Positions 24,579-33,332 of a stretch of DNA of 64,000 nucleotides are shown piece after piece (the stretch's first letter is position 1; each line of letters begins with the position of its first letter). This DNA is from Companilactobacillus sp. (GTDB taxonomy: Bacteria; Bacillota; Bacilli; Lactobacillales; Lactobacillaceae). A model generated the notes under the pieces. That model did not search any database, was not told the DNA's origin, and saw only the letters and a list, made by a program, of their open reading frames with translations. A program made the position numbers and the translations under genes. The stretch covers positions 1,488,001-1,552,000 of the forward strand of contig NZ_JAKVLR010000001.1 in NCBI RefSeq assembly GCF_022484265.1, written 5' to 3'.

Positions 24579-25238
24579 CTACTCAAACATGTCCTCGGCA
24601 ATTTCATCAATGCCGATCGATTTAACTGTTTTATTTTCGAACAATAATGCTCGTTTAGTATATTTCTTAGTTAACTCAGAATCATGAGTAATAAAAAGCA
24701 CTGTTAAACCATGCTTCTGATTCAGTTCTTGAACAAGATCCATTAATTGGATCTTCACGTCAACGTCCAAACTGGCAGTTGATTCATCTAAGATCAAAAC
24801 TTGTGGCTCGTTAACTAAAGCTTGAGCTAAATAGGCTTTTTGCTTCTCGCCACCCGAAGCTAATCCCAAAGGACGATCTCGTAATTGAGTCAGATTAGTT
24901 TGTTGCAAGATCCGGTCAACTGTTTCGGTATCTTGCTTTCTTTTTTGGGGATTTAAAGTAAATTTTAAGTTTAGACGCATAAACTGTTCAATATTGAGAG
25001 GATAATCCAAATCAATATTTCTAAACTGAGGCACATATCCAATGCGACTTTTATGATCCATGATAATATCGCCGCTAGTCTTTTTCTCTAATCCCATCAA
25101 AATTTTGACCAAAGTGGTTTTACCAGCACCATTACGGCCGACAATGCTGACAAATTCGCCATCTTCGATCTTAAAATTAACATTTTGAAAAACGACTTGT
25201 TTACCAAATTTCTTCGTAAGATTTTTAGCCTCGATCAC
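24579..25238 (-). CDS. Zinc/manganese-type ABC importer, ATPase
   Basis: A 219-residue ATPase with Walker A GRNGAGKTT, signature LASGGEKQKAYLAQAL, Walker B VLILDESTASLDV, and H-loop FITHDS. The signature is LASGG rather than the canonical LSGG. The size is that of AdcC/ZnuC. It starts 4 bp after the binding-protein stop and couples to the permease downstream. Confidence 0.92.
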   Translation of the reverse strand: MIEAKNLTKKFGKQVVFQNVNFKIEDGEFVSIVGRNGAGKTTLVKILMGLEKKTSGDIIMDHKSRIGYVPQFRNIDLDYPLNIEQFMRLNLKFTLNPQKRKQDTETVDRILQQTNLTQLRDRPLGLASGGEKQKAYLAQALVNEPQVLILDESTASLDVDVKIQLMDLVQELNQKHGLTVLFITHDSELTKKYTKRALLFENKTVKSIGIDEIAEDMFE

Positions 25239-25242
25239 AACG

Positions 25243-26115
25243 TTACTCCTTAACTACCTTTTCGATTTGATTCAGATTGCCGGTCATCCATTCATAGTAT
25301 CCCAAGTCGCTTGGCAAGGTTTCGGTAAAGTACACGATTGGAATATGGTACTGCTCAGCAGTGTTCATCATCTTAGTGATAATACTGCTGGTGACTTGTT
25401 TATTGACGACTAGAAAATCAACTTTATGATCACGCATCCCTTGTTCCATATCCTTAACATCTTTCATGGATGGGTCCGTATCATCTTCAATTGCCTTAGC
25501 AAAATGATTGTCTGCCACTTTAACGCCTAAGTCTTTCAACAAGTAATCTGGCAGCGGCTCAGTCACATAAGCAGATTTTCCTTGAGCATATTTCTTAATG
25601 GTTTTTTCCCGATCTGATAATCGATCTAGCTTGTGTAAATATTTTTTATAATTACCATAATAGTAATTTTTACTATTTACGTCAACCCTAGCCATATGAT
25701 TATAGATAGCTTTTGTTAATTTTTTCATGTGATCAACGCCGTACCACAGATGTTCATTTGAGCCATCTGGGTAGCCTAGGACGTTGCCGAAATCGATCAA
25801 ATTCTTCTGTTGGCTGTTGGCGGCGACCATCTTGTTGACCCAATCGTCATAACCTAGACCATTAGCAACAATGAGCTTTGAATCGGCAATCTGTTTAGAG
25901 TTATTAGTCGATGGCGAGAAACTATGTGGGTCAACATTGACTGATTTGATGATCGACTCAACTTGATATTTGTCCCCAACCACGCTTTTGATCGGTTCAC
26001 TGTATGTGTTGACCGTAGTGGTGATGACCTTTTTGTCAGAATTATTTTTTGAACAACCCGTTAGGACTAAAACCACTAGCAATAACATGGTCAAAAAATA
26101 TTTTTTCTTGTACAT
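25243..26115 (-). CDS. Metal-binding lipoprotein of an ABC importer (ZnuA/AdcA-like)
   Basis: A 290-residue lipoprotein with lipobox VLTGC (Cys 21). The cluster A-I fold is indicated by NVDPHSFSPS (first metal His, near 62), NEHLWYGVDHM (second, near 125), and DNHFAKAIEDDTDPS (near 195), followed by a terminal Glu/Asp region. There is no His-rich loop of the kind common in zinc-specific ZnuA, so manganese cannot be excluded. It heads the operon binding protein-ATPase-permease-GtrA. The 93-bp upstream gap also holds the terminator of the gene behind it. A possible -35 TTGACC lies inside that hairpin. Confidence 0.92.
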   Translation of the reverse strand: MYKKKYFLTMLLLVVLVLTGCSKNNSDKKVITTTVNTYSEPIKSVVGDKYQVESIIKSVNVDPHSFSPSTNNSKQIADSKLIVANGLGYDDWVNKMVAANSQQKNLIDFGNVLGYPDGSNEHLWYGVDHMKKLTKAIYNHMARVDVNSKNYYYGNYKKYLHKLDRLSDREKTIKKYAQGKSAYVTEPLPDYLLKDLGVKVADNHFAKAIEDDTDPSMKDVKDMEQGMRDHKVDFLVVNKQVTSSIITKMMNTAEQYHIPIVYFTETLPSDLGYYEWMTGNLNQIEKVVKE

Positions 26116-26146
26116 GACGATCCCCTGAAATAATTTTTTTCAAAAT

Positions 26147-26181
26147 ATAAGAGGTCAAGACTTAACGTCATGACCTCTTAT
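26147..26181 (-). terminator. Hairpin between the Ser-rich lipoprotein gene and the metal importer
   Basis: AAGAGGTCA (26149-26157) and TGACCTCTT (26171-26179) pair perfectly around an inner GAC/GTC pair. The T run after it on the minus strand is broken (ATATTTTG), so it may be a weak terminator or an operator-like palindrome at the importer promoter. Confidence 0.55.
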
Positions 26182-26208
26182 ATAGTTTCATATTATTATA
26201 TACGTTGT

Positions 26209-26760
26209 TTACCAAATTTGGAATGTTTGGCCATCTGGAGTTACTAAATAACTACCAGCTGGTGAATCGGAATTCTTGGTATAAACGTTTACTTGGTAAC
26301 CTTCTGTATTGTTCCAAGTGATCTTGCCGTTAGCAACATATTGCGTAGTTGAACGGTCATATGTTGATGCTAGTTTATCACCTAATAGAGTTGTAGCATC
26401 AGATGCCGAGTTTACGACATTTGATGATGCAGCTGAAGAATTCGATTGAGTTGATGATTGTCCATTTGAACTGTTTGATTTACTGCTTGTTGAATCGTTG
26501 TTACCTGTATTACTTGATGATTGACTACTTGTTGAGCTTTCTGAATTGGAGTCAGTCTCGTCATCATTACCATTTGTTGCAGCTTTGGAGCCGTTATTAG
26601 CGCTTCTAGTTGACTTCGTAGCTGAATCAGCTGATTTGGTACTCTTTGTTTGTTCAGTATTATCCTTTGGTTGCGATGAGCTAGATGATTGTGTATTTGA
26701 GCATCCAGCTAACAACAAACCTGCTAAAACTGCAGTTGTTAGTGATAATTTTTTTAACAT
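26209..26760 (-). CDS. Ser/Asn-rich lipoprotein with a small C-terminal domain
   Basis: A 183-residue lipoprotein with lipobox LLLAGC (Cys 20). Residues 21-115 are almost entirely Ser, Thr, Asn, Lys and Gln, an unstructured linker that would span the wall. The last 65 residues look folded, with TTLLGDKLASTYD, NGKITWNNTEGYQVNVYTK and GSYLVTPDGQTFQIW. Other lactobacilli carry similar short lipoproteins without known function. It is flanked by the racemase gene behind and the importer ahead. AGGAGG precedes the ATG. Confidence 0.8.
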   Translation of the reverse strand: MLKKLSLTTAVLAGLLLAGCSNTQSSSSSQPKDNTEQTKSTKSADSATKSTRSANNGSKAATNGNDDETDSNSESSTSSQSSSNTGNNDSTSSKSNSSNGQSSTQSNSSAASSNVVNSASDATTLLGDKLASTYDRSTTQYVANGKITWNNTEGYQVNVYTKNSDSPAGSYLVTPDGQTFQIW

Positions 26761-26830
26761 AATATAAGTACCTCCTGTAATTTAAATATAAAGGGGGTTA
26801 CGATTTTATTCAATATAATGTTGGATAACA

Positions 26831-27568
26831 TTAATAAATCTTAGAAAAATCGATTTCCTCGCCTCTTCGAACTTTCATTCCTAATTCAATCGATTTGTCG
26901 GCAATAATACTTTGAGCATCGATCACGTTGTATGGATGGTCAGAAGCTTTCTCTTGGGCTAATGAAAGCTCTGTACATCCTAAAACGATCACGTCGCTAT
27001 CAAATTTGTCATGCATTGTTTGCAAAATATGATAGTATTTCTCTTTATTCACAGCTCCACCAATTTTGATGTCATCATAGATCAAGCTCTCCACTTCATC
27101 CTGAACTTCTTGGTCGCCTAGGGTCAATTCAAAGCCAGCATCCTTGATTTCTTTTTCATAGATGTGGTCGTGCAAAGTCCCCTTAGTGGCAATCAAGCCA
27201 ATCTTCTTAGCTTTGGGATATTTCTTTTTCATAGTGGTAATTGCCAAATGAGGCATATTAATGATCGGAATATCAGTCGCAGCTTGGATTTCATCGTATA
27301 GGTAATGAGCTGTGTTACAAATAATAACCATAAAAGCTGGTTTTAGCAAACTTTGCTGTTTTATGTCCTCAACCAATGGTGGCAAAAAGCTAGGTTTACT
27401 GTGGTCGATAATGTACTCTGTTCGATCAGGAACAGTAGCGTGGTTAACAACGATATAGTCAAGGTAGTCTTGGTCTTTATCAGTTTTAGTTCTTTGATCT
27501 AGTATCCGAACGTAACTTTCGGTGGCCAGAGTACCCATTCCACCAATAACTGTAAAGAAGTTTTTCAT
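26831..27568 (-). CDS. Aspartate/glutamate racemase family protein
   Basis: A 245-residue cofactor-independent racemase. The catalytic Cys pair sits in VIICNTAHY (about residue 84) and VLGCTELSLAQ (about 198), with GGMGTLATES at the start and NHATVPDRTEYI in between. The sequence is closer to aspartate racemases (YgeA/RacD type) than to MurI. It begins 2 bp after murE in a wall-synthesis operon. D-aspartate for a Lys-D-Asp peptidoglycan cross-bridge is a good explanation, made by inference. Confidence 0.88.
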   Translation of the reverse strand: MKNFFTVIGGMGTLATESYVRILDQRTKTDKDQDYLDYIVVNHATVPDRTEYIIDHSKPSFLPPLVEDIKQQSLLKPAFMVIICNTAHYLYDEIQAATDIPIINMPHLAITTMKKKYPKAKKIGLIATKGTLHDHIYEKEIKDAGFELTLGDQEVQDEVESLIYDDIKIGGAVNKEKYYHILQTMHDKFDSDVIVLGCTELSLAQEKASDHPYNVIDAQSIIADKSIELGMKVRRGEEIDFSKIY

Positions 27569-27570
27569 AA

Positions 27571-29100
27571 TTACTCTCCTTCGATATCCTTCAACACGTT
27601 TCTTGCGACCACTGGATCAGTTGGATACGGAACATCGACACCCTTAGTCTTTTGATAAGGATCGTCTCCTTTAGCAGCCAAGACGATGATATCTCCATTT
27701 TGACTGTTGGAGATCATAGTCTTGATAGCTTGTTCGCGGTCCAAAATAATCTGCGTATCAACTTTACTGTGATCGATTTTTTCATCGATTTGGCGACAAA
27801 TATCTGCTGGATCCTCAAAGCCAGGGTCATCAGTCGTCAAAATTGCTGAATCGGCTAATTCAGTCAATACTTTAGAGAACCCGCCACGTCTTGAAACTCC
27901 CTTGTCGCCAGGACTTCCAACGACAACTTTGATCTTAGAATCAGGATATTCATTTCTTAAAAATCCTAGTAGAGCCTTCATACTAGCATAGTTGTGAGCA
28001 TAGTCAATAAAGATAATACCGTGAGACTTAGTATCGATGTGTTCCATTCGACCTGGCACATGTGCGCCCTGAAGGCCGTCGTAAATATTTGAGACTGGAA
28101 CGTCTAATAATCCAGTCGCAATGATAGCTGCAGTACCGTTGATCTCGTTGAAATCTCCAACGAGGCCTAATTTGTAATCTCCAGCGATATTTAATGCCTC
28201 AGCCTTTTGATTCAAAGCTGAGATGTTAAAAATACTATCCTTTAAGGTTGCCTCTTTGCTTGAAAGCAAGAAGTCGAGGTGGTCTTTAGTTTTATCGCGA
28301 CCAAACAAGTAAATATTGTCATCTGAACTAGTCTGTTTAGCTGCATCGTAGACTGTCTCAAAATCGTTCGTATCGCGGTTAATGATGTTGATTTTAGAAT
28401 TGATCAACAATTGCTTTTTGCAGAACAAATAATCAGCATAGGTTGGATGTTCATTTGGACCGATGTGGTCAGGGGTGATGTTTAAAAAGCCACCGATATC
28501 AAAGGTCAATCCAAAGACACGATTTTTCTTGTAAGCCTGCGATGATACTTCCATCACTAAATGAGTCATTCCGTTGTCGACCGCTGTTCTCATGTCGCGG
28601 AATAGATCTAATGATTCTGGAGTAGTCAAATCTGATTTGAATTTATCTTCAGGTTTAGGACCAACTACCCTATCAATCGTTGAGAACAAAGCGACTTTTT
28701 GTGGGTAGATTTCTTTTAAGATGTCATAAATGAAATATGAAGTCGTTGTTTTACCCTTGGTTCCAGTAAAGGCAACGATAAACAGATCATTTTCAGGATT
28801 ACCAAAATAAGCTGCACTTAATAATGCCAGAGCTTTTTGAACATCTGACACGATCAAATTATCTGCGTTGTCGTCAAATTCTTTTTCGGCAACGTAAATC
28901 ACAGCCCCAGCATCAAGTGCTTGTTTTAAATAGGCTGCTTTAAAGTTGTTACCTTTACAAAAGAAGATACCGTTAGTTTGCTTCTCTTGTGAATTGTAGC
29001 TGATGTTAGTTACCGTAGTATCTTCATCCGACACTTTGCTGGAAACTAACAAATCATGTTTTTTCAAGATCTCGATTGCTTTGCTAACTTTTAGACTCAT
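27571..29100 (-). CDS. murE: UDP-N-acetylmuramyl-tripeptide synthetase
   Basis: Adds the third amino acid to UDP-MurNAc-L-Ala-D-Glu in the cytoplasm, using ATP. The 509-residue protein has the Mur ligase ATP loop FTGTKGKTTTSYF (about 113-125), MEVSSQAYKKNRV with the carbamylated-Lys region, and the C-terminal HNYASMKALLGFLR and DDPGFEDP segments. The latter replaces the DNPR motif of meso-DAP enzymes, which points to L-lysine as substrate; this is an inference from one motif. It sits between dacA and the racemase gene in a tight operon. Confidence 0.93.
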   Translation of the reverse strand: MSLKVSKAIEILKKHDLLVSSKVSDEDTTVTNISYNSQEKQTNGIFFCKGNNFKAAYLKQALDAGAVIYVAEKEFDDNADNLIVSDVQKALALLSAAYFGNPENDLFIVAFTGTKGKTTTSYFIYDILKEIYPQKVALFSTIDRVVGPKPEDKFKSDLTTPESLDLFRDMRTAVDNGMTHLVMEVSSQAYKKNRVFGLTFDIGGFLNITPDHIGPNEHPTYADYLFCKKQLLINSKINIINRDTNDFETVYDAAKQTSSDDNIYLFGRDKTKDHLDFLLSSKEATLKDSIFNISALNQKAEALNIAGDYKLGLVGDFNEINGTAAIIATGLLDVPVSNIYDGLQGAHVPGRMEHIDTKSHGIIFIDYAHNYASMKALLGFLRNEYPDSKIKVVVGSPGDKGVSRRGGFSKVLTELADSAILTTDDPGFEDPADICRQIDEKIDHSKVDTQIILDREQAIKTMISNSQNGDIIVLAAKGDDPYQKTKGVDVPYPTDPVVARNVLKDIEGE

Positions 29101-29109
29101 AGTTATCTC

Positions 29110-30351
29110 CTAAAATAAATGTTTGAAGAAGTTACCGATGTTTTCCCAGAACGATGGCTTCGTCTTTTTAGGTACGATTTTTTTGATTGCATGTTTGACT
29201 TGTGGATATTGAATATAACCACCAGGTAAGTTCTTAATTATTAGTTTAGCCTGTTTCTTTCCTTGAGCAACATTAAAGCCTAGATTGCCAGTAGATTTTT
29301 CATATAAAAACGAATTTGGATTGAAGTCATGTGGCATCCAAACTTTCACTTCACGATAAGTCTTGTATTTTTCTTTTTTCGAAAAAGTTACTTGTTGGTT
29401 CTTCTTTAAGGCTGTTCGATAGTCGTAATTGTCGAGGATGTAATGAGCTAAGTTTTGAGTAGCTCTAAAGCGCTTGTCCTTATCATTGGCTTCGCCTTTT
29501 ACATCCATGACAATCGTTACGATCCTAGTATTATGGATTGGGAAAGTTCCCACAAATGAGTCGCCGGCTTGTTTAGTAGTTCCTGTTTTTAAACCGTCAA
29601 ATTCATAGCCCTCTTGATAATCTCGATTACCTTTGAGCAATAGATTCAATGACTTATAGATCTTGTCCCCTTCGTTACTTGGGAAAGTCAATTCGGACTG
29701 CGAGGTAGTTTTTAAGACTTCTGGATATTGATCCAGAATATGTTTGCTAACAATTGCTATATCGTTAGCGGACAATTTATTTTCAGAATCAGTTTTGCCT
29801 AAGTACATCCCTTTATATAGATAGGAATTGTTTAAGCCAGATACGTTGTAGATTTCAGCATCCTTGATGCCCCAACTCTTTAGCGTCTTCCGCATCAACT
29901 TAATAAAGTTGATCTCAGTCCCGCCAACTTTTTGAGCAAGCATCATGGCTGCTGAATTTGAAGATACGATCCAGGCAGCTTGGTACAGCTGTTGAACTGT
30001 ATACTCTTTGTTCGCATCCAAACTAACATTTGTTAGCTCATCATGTTGAGTCATTTCTGCTTGTGCTTGAGTTGGTTTGATCGTATCAGTCCATTTGAGA
30101 TTTCCCTCATGAATTGCTTTAGTGACTAGGTATAAAGTCACTACTTTTGTGATCGAACCAATTGCGACTTTTTTGTCAGCATTTTGCGAATACAACAGCT
30201 GACCGGATTTTTCATCAAATGCCAAGGCCGCCGTTGTATTTAGATCTGGGCCTCCGGGTGTGGATTCTGCCTGGGCCGTTTGTAAATTAAAGACTGGTAA
30301 ACTCAACAAAACAGCGAACACTATTAGGAGTTTTTTAAAAAATTGTTTCAT
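29110..30351 (-). CDS. dacA: D-alanyl-D-alanine carboxypeptidase (PBP5/DacA type)
   Basis: A serine peptidase that trims the terminal D-Ala of peptidoglycan stems, outside the membrane. Residues 1-28 are a signal peptide ending in QAES. The three penicillin-binding motifs are present: SITK (about residue 67), SSN in WIVSSNSAAMM, and KTG in FDGLKTGTTKQAG. The 413-residue length includes the PBP5 C-terminal domain (from about 300) and a basic terminal helix for membrane attachment. It starts 2 bp after the histidine kinase stop, so the two-component system probably controls it. Confidence 0.93.
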   Translation of the reverse strand: MKQFFKKLLIVFAVLLSLPVFNLQTAQAESTPGGPDLNTTAALAFDEKSGQLLYSQNADKKVAIGSITKVVTLYLVTKAIHEGNLKWTDTIKPTQAQAEMTQHDELTNVSLDANKEYTVQQLYQAAWIVSSNSAAMMLAQKVGGTEINFIKLMRKTLKSWGIKDAEIYNVSGLNNSYLYKGMYLGKTDSENKLSANDIAIVSKHILDQYPEVLKTTSQSELTFPSNEGDKIYKSLNLLLKGNRDYQEGYEFDGLKTGTTKQAGDSFVGTFPIHNTRIVTIVMDVKGEANDKDKRFRATQNLAHYILDNYDYRTALKKNQQVTFSKKEKYKTYREVKVWMPHDFNPNSFLYEKSTGNLGFNVAQGKKQAKLIIKNLPGGYIQYPQVKHAIKKIVPKKTKPSFWENIGNFFKHLF

Positions 30352-30353
30352 AC

Positions 30354-31487
30354 TTAATCCTCACTGTTTTTTTGATTCTTCGCAGGGAAGTGAATTACAA
30401 ATGCTGTGCGATCTTCATCGGATTGAACATCAATATGTCCACCATGCATTTTGACCATACTTTGAGCGATTGCTAGTCCTAATCCGGTACCGCCTGTTGC
30501 CTTTGAGCGTGAGTCCTCAACACGATAAAAGCGGTCGAACAAGGAATCTAATGATTCTTTCGGAATCGGTTTACCATTATTAGCTACGCTGACGACTACT
30601 TCTTCAGGAGTCTGTTTAGCGTTTAGCCACAAATGCGTGGCACCTTTTCCGTATTTGAATGCGTTCATGATCAAGTTGTTGAAAACTCGACCTAGTTTGT
30701 CGGTGTCCCCAGACATAATGATCTTGTCAGGGTCAGCGTTGACGACAATCTCCATGCCACGTTTGTTAGCTTCAAGCTCAAAATCAGCCGACAATTGATC
30801 AAGCATTTGTGCCATATCGAATTTTGACATCGATAAGGTACTGTTAGCATGCTCAACGTTTGCGTACTCAAATAGATCATTAACGAGCGTTTGCATCTCT
30901 AATGATTTTTTGTAAGCGATATGGGTATATTTTAAAATTTGATCCAAATCTTCATAATTACGACTTTCGATCAAGCCTAAATAGCCGATGATCGAAGTCA
31001 GTGGAGTTCTAATATCGTGGCTGACGTTCGTGATCAGTTCATCTTTACTTTGTTCAGAACGACGTTGCTCAGCGATGTGTTCATTAGTGTTATCGATCAG
31101 CGAGTTAATACTGTCGACGACACCTTGCAAGCGGTGGTTGACCTGTAAATTGATTTTTTCATGGAGGTCACCAGAAGCGATTCGCTTTAGTTCCTTTTCG
31201 ACGTACTCAACTTGAAATTGGCGATAAGTTTTCATAACCACGTGCAAAGAAATAAATATCTCTAAAATTATTACCAAAGCGAATAACAGGAACACCTTGA
31301 AAAAACTCATGTTAGTCATGTCCATTTGCAACAGTGCAAAGAAATTCTTTGGACCATTGTTTCTAAAAAATAGATTGGACGCCATGACCAAAATTACGTT
31401 AATTAATTGAAATAAAAGAAAGGTGCCTATTCCCTCAAATAGGAGGACACCTTTTTCATGATCATTTAATTTGATTCGATTATTCAA
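30354..31487 (-). CDS. Sensor histidine kinase
   Basis: A 377-residue membrane kinase. Two membrane helices (about 15-40 and 58-80) flank only a short outside loop of about 20 residues. An HAMP-like stretch and the phosphoacceptor VSHDIRTPLTSIIGYL (His about 155) follow. The N-box NLIMNAFKYGKG and G-boxes GTGLGLAIAQSM complete the catalytic domain. The small sensor loop suggests sensing within the membrane, as in intramembrane-sensing or VanS-like kinases. It is located 3 bp after its response regulator and directly before dacA and murE. Confidence 0.92.
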   Translation of the reverse strand: MNNRIKLNDHEKGVLLFEGIGTFLLFQLINVILVMASNLFFRNNGPKNFFALLQMDMTNMSFFKVFLLFALVIILEIFISLHVVMKTYRQFQVEYVEKELKRIASGDLHEKINLQVNHRLQGVVDSINSLIDNTNEHIAEQRRSEQSKDELITNVSHDIRTPLTSIIGYLGLIESRNYEDLDQILKYTHIAYKKSLEMQTLVNDLFEYANVEHANSTLSMSKFDMAQMLDQLSADFELEANKRGMEIVVNADPDKIIMSGDTDKLGRVFNNLIMNAFKYGKGATHLWLNAKQTPEEVVVSVANNGKPIPKESLDSLFDRFYRVEDSRSKATGGTGLGLAIAQSMVKMHGGHIDVQSDEDRTAFVIHFPAKNQKNSED

Positions 31488-31490
31488 AAA

Positions 31491-32177
31491 CTAAACCTCC
31501 ACCTTGTAACCAACGCCCCAGACAGTTTCGATGACCTTTTCGCCGTCTGTAGCTTCTTCGAGCTTGTCACGTAAGTGAGAAACGTGGACCATAACAGTCT
31601 TGGCAGAAACTACGCTTTCTTGTTTCCAGACACGTTCAAAAATCTCGTCAGCAGAAAATACTCGATTTGGGTGACTGGCTAATAAATATAGGACCCCAAA
31701 TTCCAAAGCTGTCAGTTGGACCTTGTTGCCAGAGCTAGTCACAACTTCGTGAGAATCCTTATAAATAGTAATTGGTCCAACTTCTAATTTGTCGGGTACA
31801 TTCTTAGCTGTTTGTTGGGCGCTTCTACGCAAAAGCGAACGAATACGAGCCATGATCTCAAGCGGATTGAATGGTTTAGTAACGTAATCGTCAGCACCGG
31901 TGATCAATCCTTGGATCTTGTCCATATCGGTTGTTTTAGCTGAAACAATGATGATCGGAATTTGTGAGTCTTTACGAACCCGTTTAGTTACCTCAATACC
32001 GTCCATATTTGGCATCATAATATCCAAGACCATTAAGGCAATATCGCTATGCTGGGCTAAGGCGTCTAAAGCCTCTTGGCCAGAATTAGCTGTAATTGGT
32101 TCGTAGCCTTCATTCTTAATGTAAATGCTGAGTAACTCAACAATTTCTTTATCGTCATCCACCACTAAAATCTTCAT
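31491..32177 (-). CDS. OmpR/PhoB family response regulator
   Basis: A 228-residue regulator. The receiver domain has the acidic pair VVDDDKEI, phospho-Asp in LMVLDIMMPNMDG (residue 53), and Lys in TKPFNPLEI. The C-terminal winged helix reads LTALEFGVLYLLASHPNRVFS and VMVHVSHLRDKLE. The start at 32177 begins the receiver exactly; the alternative ATG six codons earlier adds no domain. It is the first gene of an operon with the kinase, dacA, murE and racemase. The closest architectural parallel is VanR. Confidence 0.93.
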   Translation of the reverse strand: MKILVVDDDKEIVELLSIYIKNEGYEPITANSGQEALDALAQHSDIALMVLDIMMPNMDGIEVTKRVRKDSQIPIIIVSAKTTDMDKIQGLITGADDYVTKPFNPLEIMARIRSLLRRSAQQTAKNVPDKLEVGPITIYKDSHEVVTSSGNKVQLTALEFGVLYLLASHPNRVFSADEIFERVWKQESVVSAKTVMVHVSHLRDKLEEATDGEKVIETVWGVGYKVEV

Positions 32178-32218
32178 ACGAAACCCACCTAACACACGTT
32201 TTAAATACTTATGTTTCC

Positions 32219-32261
32219 ATTATACAATAACAAGCAGCCTAATTCCTAACCGACTAGGATT
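32219..32261 (-). promoter_or_regulatory. Promoter region of the two-component/cell-wall operon
   Basis: On the minus strand a -10 TATAAT occupies 32219-32224 with no clear -35. A dyad ATTCCTA-ACCGAC-TAGGATT lies about 20 bp upstream (32242-32261), in the position expected for an activator. The assignment to the operon's own regulator is inference. Confidence 0.4.
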
Positions 32262-32403
32262 ATCGGTGTTTTCAGAAAACTTGATAAATTATTGGATATT
32301 TTACATGAAATTTACATTAGGTTGTTACACTGAATTTACGATATTTCATAGTTGTGAATGTAATTCTCGCATGATATCGAACTTCAAATAAAAGGACCTT
32401 CGC

Positions 32404-32856
32404 ATGAAAAAATTTCAATTAGCTTTTCCCGCTTTTATCAGTACATATATTTTTGCACTCATTATTTCGCTAACATTTATGGAATACACTTATCGCAATG
32501 CTAGAATGTTGATCTTACTTGGCCTGCTAGGAATCGCCTGCATCTGGGCACTTAATCCCAAAGGCTTGCTGGTCAAAAAGTTAGTCCAATATGATCATCT
32601 AAAATTTGACGAAATTCGCAATGAACCTAGATACTACGCCAAGTTAAAAAGGTATATTGATTTAGCCTTTGCAATGACCTTAGGAATCAATGTCGGTATA
32701 TCCCTGTTTCAAACCAAATTCATAGCCAATAATTCTACAATTGGAAATAATATCAACTACGATAATCTAATCGTGTTCGGATTCGATATTATCGTTATCT
32801 TCAGTTTTTTCCTGATATTGTATAGTTTCATTCCACATAACTATCGAAATAAATAA
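32404..32856 (+). CDS. Hypothetical membrane protein
   Basis: A 150-residue protein with four predicted helices: two at residues 8-55 (FISTYIFALIISLTF, LILLGLLGIACIWAL), a charged cytoplasmic stretch RNEPRYYAKLKRYID, and two more at 88-105 and 124-142. I do not recognise a family. AAGGA precedes the ATG. It is divergent from the two-component operon across 226 bp. Confidence 0.65.
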   Translation: MKKFQLAFPAFISTYIFALIISLTFMEYTYRNARMLILLGLLGIACIWALNPKGLLVKKLVQYDHLKFDEIRNEPRYYAKLKRYIDLAFAMTLGINVGISLFQTKFIANNSTIGNNINYDNLIVFGFDIIVIFSFFLILYSFIPHNYRNK

Positions 32857-32898
32857 AACACGCACAGAAAGATGATGAATCGTTCTGTGCGTGTTTTT
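32855..32898. terminator. Bidirectional terminator after the 32404 gene
   Basis: AAAACACGCACAGAA pairs with TTCTGTGCGTGTTTT around a 13-nt loop. It separates converging genes. Confidence 0.85.
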
Positions 32899-32956
32899 GG
32901 ATTGTTATTCAATTATTGAAGATCATTACAAACATATGATTTTTTAATCGCCAGAA

Positions 32957-33160
32957 TTATATCAACTCCTGCAAATACAATTTCCCCAAAATCAACAGGA
33001 GGATAAATAGAATTATCCCTGTACTCCAGGAAGCAGAAATTTTCCATAATTCAAGTTTGTCATCAATGGCATCCACTTTATGAGTTACTTGATCAATCTT
33101 CGAATCTATTCTTCTTTGGAATTCCTTCTGTTGATCATTTAGAAAATCCTTTTCACACAT
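32957..33160 (-). CDS. Small coiled-coil membrane protein (XhlA-like)
   Basis: A 67-residue protein. An amphipathic coiled-coil of about 40 residues (QKEFQRRIDSKIDQVTHKVD) is followed by one membrane helix TGIILFILLLILGKLYL. This layout is that of haemolysin XhlA, a phage-derived lysis accessory protein, but no prophage is nearby. The ATG at 33160 has AAGGG about 8-9 nt upstream; the ATG at 33169 overlaps that site and is less likely. A seven-codon frame with a perfect ribosome binding site lies just upstream. Confidence 0.6.
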   Translation of the reverse strand: MCEKDFLNDQQKEFQRRIDSKIDQVTHKVDAIDDKLELWKISASWSTGIILFILLLILGKLYLQELI

Positions 33161-33181
33161 GTTGAGCATCCCTTTATCAGT

Positions 33182-33205
33182 CTAGTAACCTTCTGAATCT
33201 GGCAT
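33182..33205 (-). CDS. Possible seven-residue leader peptide
   Basis: ATG CCA GAT TCA GAA GGT TAC TAG encodes MPDSEGY and has AAAAGGAGG 6 nt upstream, a stronger ribosome binding site than the following gene. Its stop is 21 bp before the start of the coiled-coil protein. It could be a regulatory upstream frame or the decayed start of a longer gene. Confidence 0.4.
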   Translation of the reverse strand: MPDSEGY

Positions 33206-33332
33206 AAGTTTCCTCCTTTTGAGAATAACATCATCACATAACAAAATACGCAATTTAATTGATTTGAAACATTATCATTTCTTATGCCTAGAGGGAATGT
33301 CATTAGTAAATCTTATGATGCATAATAACCGA

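Noticed and set aside
32957..33160. Prophage remnant, because of the XhlA-like protein
   Set aside because: No other phage gene, integrase or attachment site is near; short coiled-coil membrane proteins also occur outside phages.
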